This document shows positions 25,935-32,532 of a DNA stretch of 35,212 bases, piece by piece. The stretch is from CAZNLL01 sp964573885 (GTDB lineage: Bacteria > Desulfobacterota > DSM-4660 > Desulfatiglandales > Desulfatiglandaceae). Below the pieces are notes generated by a model. That model did not search any database. It was not told the DNA's origin and was given only the letters and a program-made list of their open reading frames with translations. Numbering within the stretch: position 1 is the stretch's first letter; the number at the start of each line of letters is the position of its first letter. The stretch spans positions 1 to 35,212 of the forward strand of contig CAZNLL010000027.1 of assembly GCA_964573885.1 (NCBI GenBank), read 5' to 3'. A program made the position numbers and the translations under genes.

Positions 25935-26193
25935 AACCATTAAGATCAGGAATGACTTGGGATTACACGCGCGGGCCGCTGCAAAGATCGTAAAATTGGG
26001 CGATGGGTACAGGTCCAAGCTTTTTCTCAGAAAAGACGATCACGAGGTGGATGGATCGAGTATCCTGTCCATCCTGACCCTTTCGTGCGCCAAGGGCACC
26101 GAGATAGAGGCCCGGATTACCGGAGAGGATTCAGAGGCGTTTATGGAGGCGTTGAGCGCGCTTTTTGAAAAAAGGTTTGGGGAAGGCCGATGA
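25915..26193 (+). CDS. ptsH: PTS phosphocarrier protein HPr
   Basis: A 92-residue HPr. LGLHARAAAKIV carries the phosphorylated His18 (numbered from this start), and VDGSSILSILTLSCAKGTEIE holds the regulatory-Ser helix. The start is ATG 25915 with AAAGG 4 nt upstream, or ATG 25921. It overlaps rsmI and couples to ptsI through an ATGA. No sugar-specific EII gene is in the window, so a regulatory PTS role is possible, as in many deltaproteobacteria. Confidence 0.93.
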   Translation: MGMELVKTIKIRNDLGLHARAAAKIVKLGDGYRSKLFLRKDDHEVDGSSILSILTLSCAKGTEIEARITGEDSEAFMEALSALFEKRFGEGR

Positions 26194-27977
26194 CGGATCA
26201 GATCGTATCAGGAACACAGCTCTTGCGGGGCATTGCCGTATCCCCCGGCATCATTATCGGAAAGGCGCATCTCGTTGACCGGTCAAAGGTCAAGATCCTT
26301 TATCAGTACCTGGTCGACGGCGAGCAGTTAAAAAGAGAGGTTGACCGGTTCAACCAGGCCCTGAAGCTTACGGAAGCCCAGCTTATCAAAGTCAAAAACG
26401 GAATGCCCGAGCAGGTGAAAGAACATGCCTTTATCCTGGACAGCCATTTGATGATCCTCAAGGACAAAAAACTCTCCGACTCGACCATCGAAAAAATACT
26501 TGAAGACAGGATTAATGCCGAGTGGGCCGTCAAGAGAAGTCTGGAAGAGATTAGGCAGGTCTTTGAGCAGATAGAAGATGCGTATATCAGCAGCCGTTTC
26601 AGTGACGTGGAATATGTGACCGAAAGGATCATCAGGAATCTTTCAGGGGAAACCGAGAACAGCCTGTCCGAAATCAATGAGCGGGTGATTATTGTGGCCC
26701 ATGACCTCTCCCCTGCCGATACCACGGAATTGAATATCAGCAAGGTCATGGGGTTTATAACCGATGTGGGGGGGAAGACATCCCATACGGCCATCATGGC
26801 CCAGGCCCTGGAGATACCTGCTGTGGTGGGCCTTGAAACGGCCACGCGGCGGATCGGGGACGGCGACCTTTTGATCGTGGACGGGAATACGGGGGATGTG
26901 GTCATCAACCCCGATGACAACGCCATTATCCAGTACCAGGAAAAGCAGCTTAAGTATGAGAAGTACAAGACAAGCGTGGCCCGTACCAGCTACCTGCCTG
27001 CAGAGACCCTGGACGGCCATAGGATCACGGTTAAGGCCAACATAGAGTTCCTGGAGGAGGTGGCCGCGGCCCGGGATCGCGGGGGCGAGGGTATCGGCCT
27101 CTACCGGACCGAGTTTTTGTATCTCAGAAGCCGGGGCCTTCCCACCGAGGAAGAGCTTTTTGAGGATTATCGGGAGGTTGCTGAAATCATTGCCCCCGAT
27201 TCCATCACCATAAGGACCCTGGATCTGGGGGGAGACAAGTTTGCCTCGGAATTGGAAATAGCCCGGGAGATAAATCCGGCCATGGGGCTCAGGGCCATCC
27301 GGTTTTGCCTCAAAGAACCCATGATTTTCAAGACGCAGCTCAGGGCGATCTTGAGGGCCGCTATCTACGGCCGGGTCCAGTTGATGTTCCCCATGATATC
27401 GGGCCTGCAGGAGGTCCTGGACGCCAAAGAGATCCTGCAGCAGGTCAAGGATGAGCTGGACCAGGAGGGGGTCGAATACGACCGGGACATCAAGATGGGT
27501 ATCATGATAGAGATCCCCGCGGCCGTAACCATGGCCCCGATCCTGGCGCGGCATGTGGATTTTTTCAGCATCGGCACCAACGACCTGATTCAGTACGCCC
27601 TGGCCATTGACAGGATCAACGAACATATCGCTTACTTGTACCAGCCCTTCCACCCGGCCATCCTGCTTATGATCAAGCAGGTGTGCGATGCCGCAAAGGA
27701 TGCAGGGATCGGCCTCTCCATTTGCGGAGAGATGGCCGGTGATCCCCTGTGTGTGTCCATTCTGGTTGGCCTGGGGATCCAAGAGTTGAGCGCGAATGCG
27801 AGAGCAATTCCCCTGATCAAGAAGGTGATCCGTTCCATCTCCTTTCAAGAGGCCCGGGCCGATTTTGAAAAGGTTATCCAGCTCAACACCGCCCAGGAGG
27901 TAAGGGCCTATATCACGGACCGGTTGAAGGTCTTGCTCCCCGAGCTGGATGAGGAAGGCTATCTCCTGACGGGATAG
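26190..27977 (+). CDS. ptsI: PTS enzyme I (phosphoenolpyruvate-protein phosphotransferase)
   Basis: Transfers phosphate from PEP to HPr. The 595-residue protein has no N-terminal GAF domain, so it is PtsI and not PtsP. The phospho-His is H199 in GGKTSHTAIMAQ, the PEP-binding region contains GIGLYRTEFLYL and IEIPAAVTMAP, and the C-terminal active-site Cys is C512 in SICGEMAGDP. All catalytic residues are present. Its ATG overlaps the TGA of ptsH. Confidence 0.96.
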   Translation: MTDQIVSGTQLLRGIAVSPGIIIGKAHLVDRSKVKILYQYLVDGEQLKREVDRFNQALKLTEAQLIKVKNGMPEQVKEHAFILDSHLMILKDKKLSDSTIEKILEDRINAEWAVKRSLEEIRQVFEQIEDAYISSRFSDVEYVTERIIRNLSGETENSLSEINERVIIVAHDLSPADTTELNISKVMGFITDVGGKTSHTAIMAQALEIPAVVGLETATRRIGDGDLLIVDGNTGDVVINPDDNAIIQYQEKQLKYEKYKTSVARTSYLPAETLDGHRITVKANIEFLEEVAAARDRGGEGIGLYRTEFLYLRSRGLPTEEELFEDYREVAEIIAPDSITIRTLDLGGDKFASELEIAREINPAMGLRAIRFCLKEPMIFKTQLRAILRAAIYGRVQLMFPMISGLQEVLDAKEILQQVKDELDQEGVEYDRDIKMGIMIEIPAAVTMAPILARHVDFFSIGTNDLIQYALAIDRINEHIAYLYQPFHPAILLMIKQVCDAAKDAGIGLSICGEMAGDPLCVSILVGLGIQELSANARAIPLIKKVIRSISFQEARADFEKVIQLNTAQEVRAYITDRLKVLLPELDEEGYLLTG

Positions 27978-27987
27978 GCGAAGGTGA

Positions 27988-28443
27988 ATGAGCATCAAAG
28001 TTGTCTGCCAGAACAGGAAGGCCGGCCATGACTACTTTATTGATGAAGTCATCGAGGCGGGCATTGTGCTTCTGGGGCCGGAGGTCAAGTCCCTGCGCGG
28101 GGGACGGGCGAGTCTCACAGACAGCTATGCCAAGGTGAAACAGGGCGAGGTCTTTCTCTACAACATGCACATCAACCCTTACCCCTTTGCTCATCATGTG
28201 AACCTGGATCCCACAAGGACCCGGAAGCTCCTCTTGAACGAGAGGGAAATCAAACGGTTGATCGGAAAGACGGAGGTCAAAGGATACACCCTGATTCCCA
28301 CCAAGGTGTATTTTAATAAGAGCTGGGCCAAGGTGGAGCTTGCCCTGGCCAGGGGAAAGCGCAAATATGATAAGCGGCGCGCCTTGAAGGAAAAGGAATT
28401 GAAAAGGGAGATGGAGGAGTCCAAGAAAAAGCATAATTATTGA
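27988..28443 (+). CDS. smpB: SsrA-binding protein SmpB
   Basis: A 151-residue tmRNA partner for trans-translation. Family blocks are VCQNRKAGHDYFIDE, AGIVLLGPEVKSLRGGRASL, GYTLIPTKVYFNKSWAKVEL and the basic tail KRKYDKRRALKEKELKREME. AAGGTG lies just before the ATG. The tmRNA gene is 100 nt downstream and its promoter -35 box overlaps the smpB stop codon. Confidence 0.97.
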   Translation: MSIKVVCQNRKAGHDYFIDEVIEAGIVLLGPEVKSLRGGRASLTDSYAKVKQGEVFLYNMHINPYPFAHHVNLDPTRTRKLLLNEREIKRLIGKTEVKGYTLIPTKVYFNKSWAKVELALARGKRKYDKRRALKEKELKREMEESKKKHNY

Positions 28444-28468
28444 CAAAAATGGGCGCCGTCCTTATTAT
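28440..28468 (+). promoter_or_regulatory. sigma-70-type promoter of ssrA
   Basis: TTGACA (28440-28445) and TATTAT (28463-28468) have ideal 17-nt spacing. The TGA inside TTGACA is the smpB stop codon. The transcript would start near 28475 and need about 69 nt removed to make the mature tmRNA 5' end. Confidence 0.7.
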
Positions 28469-28543
28469 TCTATTATATATTGGTTCTTTGACATATTCTT
28501 TAAATGAGATCAAAACCCTGGAGACAAGTGCCTTTACAATCTT

Positions 28544-28896
28544 GGGGGCGATCCGGTATCGACGGAGATAGTTGAAGTTTAGGTTGCATGCCGAGGTTCC
28601 ATCTGCTCGTAAAACGGGTGGGATAAACACAGACGCAGACGATTATGCGTATGCCCTAGCCGCGTAAGGCTAGCGCCCTGTCGGTTTACGCCTGCGAGAC
28701 CGATTTGGGTGTGGACTAGCGGGCTAGCTGACCTGGGTCTGCCTGTGACCCGGTGATGCGAAAATCAAACAGGTTAGTCCTTTGGGAGGCTTGGCCGATT
28801 GCGTACCAAAGGGCGAAAATCAAGCATCGGCCTAAGCATGTAGAAGCCTAAGCGGAATATTTTCGGACGGGGGTTCGACTCCCCCCGCCTCCACCA
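28544..28896 (+). ncRNA. ssrA: transfer-messenger RNA (tmRNA)
   Basis: The tRNA-like domain is clear: 5' GGGGGCG pairs with 3' CGCCTCC, followed by a discriminator A and an encoded CCA (28894-28896); the T-arm is GGGGGTTCGACTCCCCC. The internal start ATCCGGTATCGACGG and the pre-tag TGCATGCCGAGG match tmRNA. The resume codon is read as GCA at 28635 and the tag as A-DDYAYALAA with stop TAA at 28665-28667. Pseudoknot segments follow. It works with SmpB to rescue stalled ribosomes. Confidence 0.97.
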
Positions 28897-28974
28897 TCCT
28901 TCGCTCGTTTACTTCGCAAACGAGCTGCGGATGGCGGGCCATGGGAATTTAAAGGAAACGAGCGAAGGATGGTG
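28892..28974. repeat. 19-bp inverted repeat that begins in the tmRNA 3' end
   Basis: CACCATCCTTCGCTCGTTT (28892-28910) recurs as its exact reverse complement at 28956-28974. The left arm includes the last five bases of tmRNA. The left arm can alternatively pair locally: CTCGTTT (28904-28910) with AAACGAG (28918-28924), so two mutually exclusive hairpins are possible. Confidence 0.75.
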
Positions 28975-29003
28975 ACCTCCGAAGCTAAAAGCGAAGGAGG
29001 TCA
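28973..29003 (+). terminator. hairpin holding a Shine-Dalgarno-like sequence; possible tmRNA terminator
   Basis: TGACCTCC pairs with GGAGGTCA, with GAA facing GAA and a GC-TAAAA-GC tip. The 3' arm contains AAGGAGG. The TATTTAATA after it is a poor U-tract. It could end ssrA transcription or mask a ribosome binding site before the nuclease gene, although the distance to the ATG (17 nt) is long. Confidence 0.35.
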
Positions 29004-29017
29004 TATTTAATATCAAG

Positions 29018-29290
29018 ATGACTGCATGGAATTTAAGGATGTATTTTACCTGTATCCTGGAGAGCTTAACCAAACCGGGTCAACGGTATATCGGTCATAC
29101 GTCCGATCTCAAAAGGCGCCTGAAAGAACATAACGCCGGAAAATGCCAGCACACATCCAAGTTAAAACCCTGGAAACTTAGCCTTTATGTGGCCTTCCAA
29201 ACCCCCACCCAGGCCCAACACTTTGAAAGATATCTAAAATCCGGCTCAGGCCATGCCTTTGCCAACCGCCATTTCTGGTCTTACACATAA
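29018..29290 (+). CDS. small GIY-YIG nuclease-family protein
   Basis: A 90-residue GIY-YIG domain protein: CILESLTKPGQRYIGHTSDL carries the RYIG half, followed by KRRLKEHNAGKCQHTSK with the catalytic Arg and a conserved His/Asn, then FERYLKSGSGHAFANRHFW, where Glu is the usual metal ligand. It belongs to the stand-alone short subfamily of uncertain role. Family proteins usually begin at MY.., so the ATG at 29039 is a good alternative start; neither has a clear ribosome binding site. It follows two inverted-repeat structures after tmRNA, a setting that hints at mobility. A small CATCCA/TGGATG hairpin lies at 29316-29331. Confidence 0.8.
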   Translation: MTAWNLRMYFTCILESLTKPGQRYIGHTSDLKRRLKEHNAGKCQHTSKLKPWKLSLYVAFQTPTQAQHFERYLKSGSGHAFANRHFWSYT

Positions 29291-29443
29291 GCGCATCCGC
29301 TTGAATTCTGTAACCCATCCAATCCTGGATGTATCTTATTAGGTCATTTCGTTTAAACATGTTATATTGCCGATTCGTGGTGCCAATGCAAAGGGCCAGA
29401 GGCTTTTTCACTGGAGTCGTGGAACCCTTCCGTATTAGCGAGG

Positions 29444-29635
29444 ATGCCAGTGGCCAAAGAACAAGACACGGAGCATTCATCAGGCGTTGACAAGGGATTG
29501 GTCGCCATGTTTCTCAAGATGTATCCGGAGGAACGACTCCGAGCCAATGATCATGCCGCGCAGACTCTCCTGGAGTTGAGGAATGCCTTCCGAGAGCAAA
29601 AGACCAGCAGACCTGAATCTGGGCGCAATACTTGA
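29444..29635 (+). CDS. small antitoxin-like protein
   Basis: A 63-residue protein with the core FLKMYPEERLRANDHAAQTLLELRNAFREQK. This resembles, from memory, short proteins that precede nucleotidyltransferase-type partners in deltaproteobacteria; no named family can be given with certainty. A second frame, starting inside its 3' end, looks like a truncated partner. The ribosome binding site is poor (GCGAGG abuts the ATG). Confidence 0.45.
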   Translation: MPVAKEQDTEHSSGVDKGLVAMFLKMYPEERLRANDHAAQTLLELRNAFREQKTSRPESGRNT

Positions 29636-29681
29636 AGGTTTGATGGCGGTATATGAAAAAAAGGGGGACTTTGGGGGTTAA
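29583..29681 (+). pseudogene. truncated partner of the antitoxin-like gene
   Basis: A 32-codon frame overlapping the preceding gene by 53 nt. Its product begins MPSESKRPADLNLGAILEGL, which resembles the opening of nucleotidyltransferase-like toxins (DLxLGAIL followed by a glycine-rich motif), then ends at a TAA before any catalytic motif. It is read as the remnant of a deleted partner gene; the identification is an inference from a short stretch. Confidence 0.35.
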
Positions 29682-29686
29682 GCGTT

Positions 29687-29968
29687 TTAGTCAACCGAAA
29701 TGCTGTCCTTAATCATTTCCCATTTTTTGGGGCCGATTCCCTTGATTTTCATGAGATCTTGGGAGTCTTTGAAAGGGCCGTTTTGTTCTCTGTACTGCAC
29801 AATGCGCTGTGCATAAGCGGGGCCGATGCCCTGGAGCTGGGTCATTTCCTCCACCGATGCCTTATTGATGTTGACCTTGTTCACCTCTTGTGCCCATAGG
29901 GCGGGGCTGAAGGCCAGGAACAATGCAACTGCCAAGGACAAAGCAATGATCTTCTTGTGCGTTTTCAT
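29687..29968 (-). CDS. ComEA-like helix-hairpin-helix DNA-binding protein
   Basis: A 93-residue exported protein: signal peptide (KIIALSLAVALFLAFSPALWA), a linker VNKVNINKAS, then two HhH motifs, LQGIGPAYAQRIVQYR and IKGIGPKKWEMIKD. ComEA proteins bind incoming DNA in the periplasm during natural transformation; short ComEA-like proteins also occur in species not known to be competent. AGGAGGAT precedes the ATG at 29968. A sigma-54-like promoter lies about 65 nt upstream, like the one before the pilin operon, which supports a link with pilus-driven DNA uptake. Confidence 0.88.
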   Translation of the reverse strand: MKTHKKIIALSLAVALFLAFSPALWAQEVNKVNINKASVEEMTQLQGIGPAYAQRIVQYREQNGPFKDSQDLMKIKGIGPKKWEMIKDSISVD

Positions 29969-30032
29969 GTGCTATCCTCCTGTGATAAGTCCCCCTTTTC
30001 TTCCCAATAAGCCTTTCTTTTCGGGATCTTAA

Positions 30033-30048
30033 GGCAATTTGCGTGCCA
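30033..30048 (-). promoter_or_regulatory. sigma-54-type promoter of the ComEA-like gene
   Basis: On the minus strand the site reads TGGCACGCAAATTGCC, a full match to TGGCACG-N4-TTGC. The start would be near 30021, with a leader of about 53 nt. Confidence 0.75.
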
Positions 30049-30094
30049 CCCTTGGAGGGGGACGGGAAACTTCCTAAAAAAGCCTTTTATATTT

Positions 30095-30230
30095 AAGGAC
30101 TTAATCGTCCTTGGCAGAGAGGTGACACATAAAATTGCCATGGAAATAGCCTCAATCGGCCCATGAATGGAGGCTCGGAACGCACTGAAAACTGTGCACG
30201 CGCCCATTTCTCTGGGCGGCGTGTTTTTTT
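30095..30230 (+). ncRNA. candidate small RNA in a gene-free spacer
   Basis: A series of hairpins ends in a strong intrinsic terminator with no gene upstream to use it. AAGGAC-TTAATC-GTCCTT (30095-30112) is first, AGCCTC (30148-30153) pairs with GAGGCT (30170-30175), GCAC (30182-30185) pairs with GTGC (30194-30197), and the terminator follows. No known RNA family (6S, SRP RNA, RNase P, riboswitch) was recognised. The 5' end and promoter are uncertain. It is divergent from the ComEA-like gene. Confidence 0.45.
30197..30230 (+). terminator. intrinsic terminator
   Basis: CACGC and GCCCA pair with TGGGC and GCGTG (one bulged G) around TTTCTC, followed directly by seven T. It is the clearest intrinsic terminator in the window. 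Confidence 0.8.
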
Positions 30231-30314
30231 CTTCCATTGGAAGCCACAGATTTGATAGTCTGAAGCATTTAAGGGGCCTGGGATTCCAGGATTCGAGTGG
30301 TTTGGATTCGGCCG

Positions 30315-30335
30315 ATGTGGGATATGGGATGTGTG
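30315..30335. repeat. degenerate heptamer array ATNTGNG, 3 units
   Basis: ATGTGGG, ATATGGG and ATGTGTG follow one another. The same heptamer family recurs at 32327-32403. The sequence GGATTCCAGGATTCGAGTGG just before it is also partly repeated before the 32.3 kb array. Confidence 0.6.
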
Positions 30336-30495
30336 GTCGAGGGATTTTTTTGTAACCGCCCGTTCGCAAAGCTCACTTGATTACCAGGACGTATGATTTT
30401 TCCGCCGGGCGACCTTCCCCGGCGGAAATATGCCCTCAAGAAATTGAGTAAGGTAGTCCGTAAGACAGAAATGCCATATTCAAGGTCACGGAGTG

Positions 30496-30679
30496 GCGCC
30501 AGCTGGCATCTTGAATTTTGAATCCCAGCGAAGCTGGACCCGGGCGGTTAAATAAAATTTTGACCCGTTGACCCTTCGCGCAGCGGCAATCTTGAATTTT
30601 GAACCTGGAATTCGGAATCCCAGCGAAGCCGGCTTTTTGAATCTGGAATTTGCAATTTTGAATCCCGGCGCCAGCCGGC
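30496..30679. repeat. alternating mini-hairpins and TTGAATT heptamer arrays
   Basis: Three arrays of a 7-nt unit: TTGAATT-TTGAATC (30511-30524); TTGAATT, TTGAACC, TGGAATT, CGGAATC (30592-30619); TTGAATC, TGGAATT, TGCAATT, TTGAATC (30637-30664). Each is followed at once by a GC-rich hairpin: CCAGC-GAA-GCTGG (30525-30537), CCAGC-GAA-GCCGG (30620-30632), CCGGC-GCCA-GCCGG (30665-30678). Two octamers, GACCCGTT and GACCCTTC (30562-30577), lie between. No coding frame is credible here. Confidence 0.7.
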
Positions 30680-30680
30680 A

Positions 30681-30976
30681 ACAGACCGAACAGACCAGAT
30701 AGACGAGATAGACCAGATGTCCCTGTAATCTAGGGTCCGCTTGCGGACCCGGGCGGTTCCAAAATGTCCCCAACGATCCCAACGATAGTAACGATCTCAA
30801 CGATCGTAACGAAATAAACCAAACACCAAAACAGACCAGACACACGAGACAAACGAAATCAACGAGAAAGACGCTCTAAACGATCATAACGATATTAACG
30901 ACCCTAACGATCTAAACGAACTCAACGAAACACCAGATAGACCGAACAGACCGAACAGACCAAACAGAGGAGACCA
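30681..30976. repeat. degenerate 9-nt tandem repeat array
   Basis: Four AGACC-containing nonamers (30681-30716) are followed by a perfect palindromic hairpin GGGTCCGC-TT-GCGGACCC (30733-30750). Then about 22 nonamers run from 30772: AACGATCCC, AACGATAGT, AACGATCTC, AACGATCGT and so on, with one 1-nt phase slip. The first six bases are mostly fixed and the last three vary. The array passes into AGACCGAAC units and ends in the AGAGGAG ribosome binding site of the next gene. Confidence 0.8.
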
Positions 30977-30978
30977 TC

Positions 30979-31326
30979 ATGGCATCTAAGAGCAAAGAGG
31001 CCAGGCTTGACCAGCGGGCCTATTGGCAGAATCAACTGGACCAGCGCCTGGCGGCCTTGACAGAGCAAGGTGTGGAGCCTCAAAAGATCGCTAAAGACAT
31101 TACTGTCCGAAGTCTTCGGGCCAAACTGAGGAAGACCGAGTCCAGGCTGAAGGTCATTGCAGGCCGCGAGCAAAAGGTGGCGGAAATGGCCACAGCCAAG
31201 GCCGAAAAGCAGGCGGCCCCCAAAAAGGACAAGGTCAAGGCCGAAAAGGTTGACCAGGAAACCCAGGAGATGAGCAAAAGACAACAAAAAAAGCAGAAGA
31301 AAAAAGAGGGCAAGCAAAAGGAATAA
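30979..31326 (+). CDS. Lys/Gln-rich coiled-coil protein of unknown function
   Basis: No family recognised. The 115-residue protein is highly charged: residues 1-45 are helical (ARLDQRAYWQNQLDQRLAAL), residues 45-70 continue (SLRAKLRKTESRLKVIAGRE) and the tail is a Lys-rich, probably disordered stretch (KRQQKKQKKKEGKQKE). It might bind nucleic acid. GAGGAG lies 6 nt before the ATG, and the upstream nonamer array runs directly into that site, so the repeat forms the 5' leader of the message. A radical SAM gene follows after 26 nt. Confidence 0.55.
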   Translation: MASKSKEARLDQRAYWQNQLDQRLAALTEQGVEPQKIAKDITVRSLRAKLRKTESRLKVIAGREQKVAEMATAKAEKQAAPKKDKVKAEKVDQETQEMSKRQQKKQKKKEGKQKE

Positions 31327-31352
31327 CCCTGAGCAAAGCCGAAGGGAGCAAT

Positions 31353-32249
31353 ATGGAATGGGCAATTGAAGGCGAGGGGATGCACTATGAAGGCAACTGC
31401 ATCCGTCCGCCCAGCGAGGCTTACAGCATCCTGCTGCAGGTGACCGTGGGATGTTCCCACAACAAATGCACCTTTTGCGGGACCTATAAGGGTGAGCGAT
31501 TCAGGATCAAGGATGATCGCATCATCATGAGCGATATCCTGTTTGCCTCAAAGTATATGAAAAGACAGGACCGGGCCTTTTTGATGGATGGTGATGCCCT
31601 CATCATCCCCCAAAAGAGACTGGTATGGATCCTTGATAGGATTCAGGAACACCTCCCCTGGGTTAAGCGAATGGGTGCTTACGCCAACGCAAAGAGCCTC
31701 AGGATGAAGTCTCTGGAAGAACTTATTGTGCTCAGGGAAAAGGGTCTGGGCATCCTGTACCTGGGCGTGGAAACCGGCGATGAAGAAACCCTAAAAAGGA
31801 TCCGGAAGGGTACCAGTGCACAAAACCTTATCAAAGTGGGAAGAAAGGTCAGGGAGGCGGGTATTAAGCTATCCGTCACGGTCTTGCTGGGCATTGCTGG
31901 AAGAGCCCGCTCCCTTGAGCATGCCAGGGCAACCGGGAAATTGTTAAGCGCCATGGACCCCAATTATGTGGGCGCCCTTACGGTGATGCTTATCCCGGGA
32001 ACACCTCTCCACCAGGACTACCTGGAAGGGAAGTTCGATCTCCTCACGGAACGTGAAGTATTGCTGGAATTAAAAGAGATGATTGCCCACACGAATTTGA
32101 GCCGAGGCCTGTTCTTTTCAAATCATGCCTCCAATTACCTCCCCATCAGGGCCAGGTTGCCCAAGGGCAAGCAAGAGGCCCTTGATCTCATCGATGCGGC
32201 CCTGGCCGGGGAAATCGGCCTCAGGCAGGAATGGATGAGGGCCCTCTGA
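31353..32249 (+). CDS. radical SAM protein
   Basis: A 298-residue radical SAM enzyme of unknown substrate. The cluster motif is GCSHNKCTFCGTYK (CX4CX2C, one residue wider than the usual CX3CX2C spacing but seen in this family). The barrel continues with LMDGDALIIP, MGAYANAKSL, LYLGVETGDEETLKRI and VTVLLGIAGR, as in HemN/Elp3-like barrels. No extra B12-binding or TRAM domain is present. The start at 31353 has GGGAG upstream; an ATG at 31380 (MHYEG) matches the usual family N-terminus equally well. Confidence 0.85.
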   Translation: MEWAIEGEGMHYEGNCIRPPSEAYSILLQVTVGCSHNKCTFCGTYKGERFRIKDDRIIMSDILFASKYMKRQDRAFLMDGDALIIPQKRLVWILDRIQEHLPWVKRMGAYANAKSLRMKSLEELIVLREKGLGILYLGVETGDEETLKRIRKGTSAQNLIKVGRKVREAGIKLSVTVLLGIAGRARSLEHARATGKLLSAMDPNYVGALTVMLIPGTPLHQDYLEGKFDLLTEREVLLELKEMIAHTNLSRGLFFSNHASNYLPIRARLPKGKQEALDLIDAALAGEIGLRQEWMRAL

Positions 32250-32326
32250 TACTCAAATTGCGCATCTCCCCGCACACAGGATTCCAGGATCCAAGGGTTC
32301 GAGTGGCGGCGCAAGCGCCAGCTGAG

Positions 32327-32403
32327 ATGTGTGATTTGAGATATGAGATCTGGGCAGGAGTGGCACATCGCAGGTCGCAGATCGCACATCTCACATCCCA
32401 TAT
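32327..32403. repeat. inverted pair of ATNTGNG heptamer arrays
   Basis: Left arm, read on plus: ATGTGTG, ATTTGAG, ATATGAG, ATCTGGG (32327-32354). Right arm, read on minus from 32403: ATATGGG, ATGTGAG, ATGTGCG, ATCTGCG, ACCTGCG, ATGTGCC (to 32362). The arms face each other, so the whole could fold back. A mini-hairpin, GGCGC-AA-GCGCC, precedes the left arm. Confidence 0.7.
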
Positions 32404-32427
32404 CACCCTGACCCGTCCCCCGCTCCT

Positions 32428-32520
32428 AACCCTCTCAACGATATTAACGACCCTAACGATCTAAACGAACGCAACGAAACACCAGATAGACCAAATAGAC
32501 CAAATAGACGAAACACCAGA
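32428..32520. repeat. second 9-nt tandem repeat array
   Basis: About ten nonamers: AACCCTCTC, AACGATATT, AACGACCCT, AACGATCTA and so on, then AGACCAAAT-type units. The stretch 32437-32492 is identical to 30888-30943 except for one base, so the two arrays are recent copies or have recombined. The array ends just before the next small gene. Confidence 0.75.
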
Positions 32521-32532
32521 TATCCAACGCCC

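Noticed and set aside
26643..27998. A 451-codon open frame on the minus strand opposite ptsI
   Set aside because: Antisense to an unmistakable enzyme I gene, with no recognisable domain.
29316..29331. CATCCA/TGGATG hairpin as a terminator for the GIY-YIG gene
   Set aside because: The stem is only 6 bp with moderate GC and no T-run; kept only as a remark.
29965..30369. A 134-codon minus-strand frame upstream of the ComEA-like gene
   Set aside because: It covers the sigma-54 promoter and the candidate RNA with its terminator; these explain the sequence better than a protein.
30772..30976. A CRISPR array
   Set aside because: Units are 9 nt with 3-nt variable parts, far too short for repeats and spacers, and no cas gene is present.
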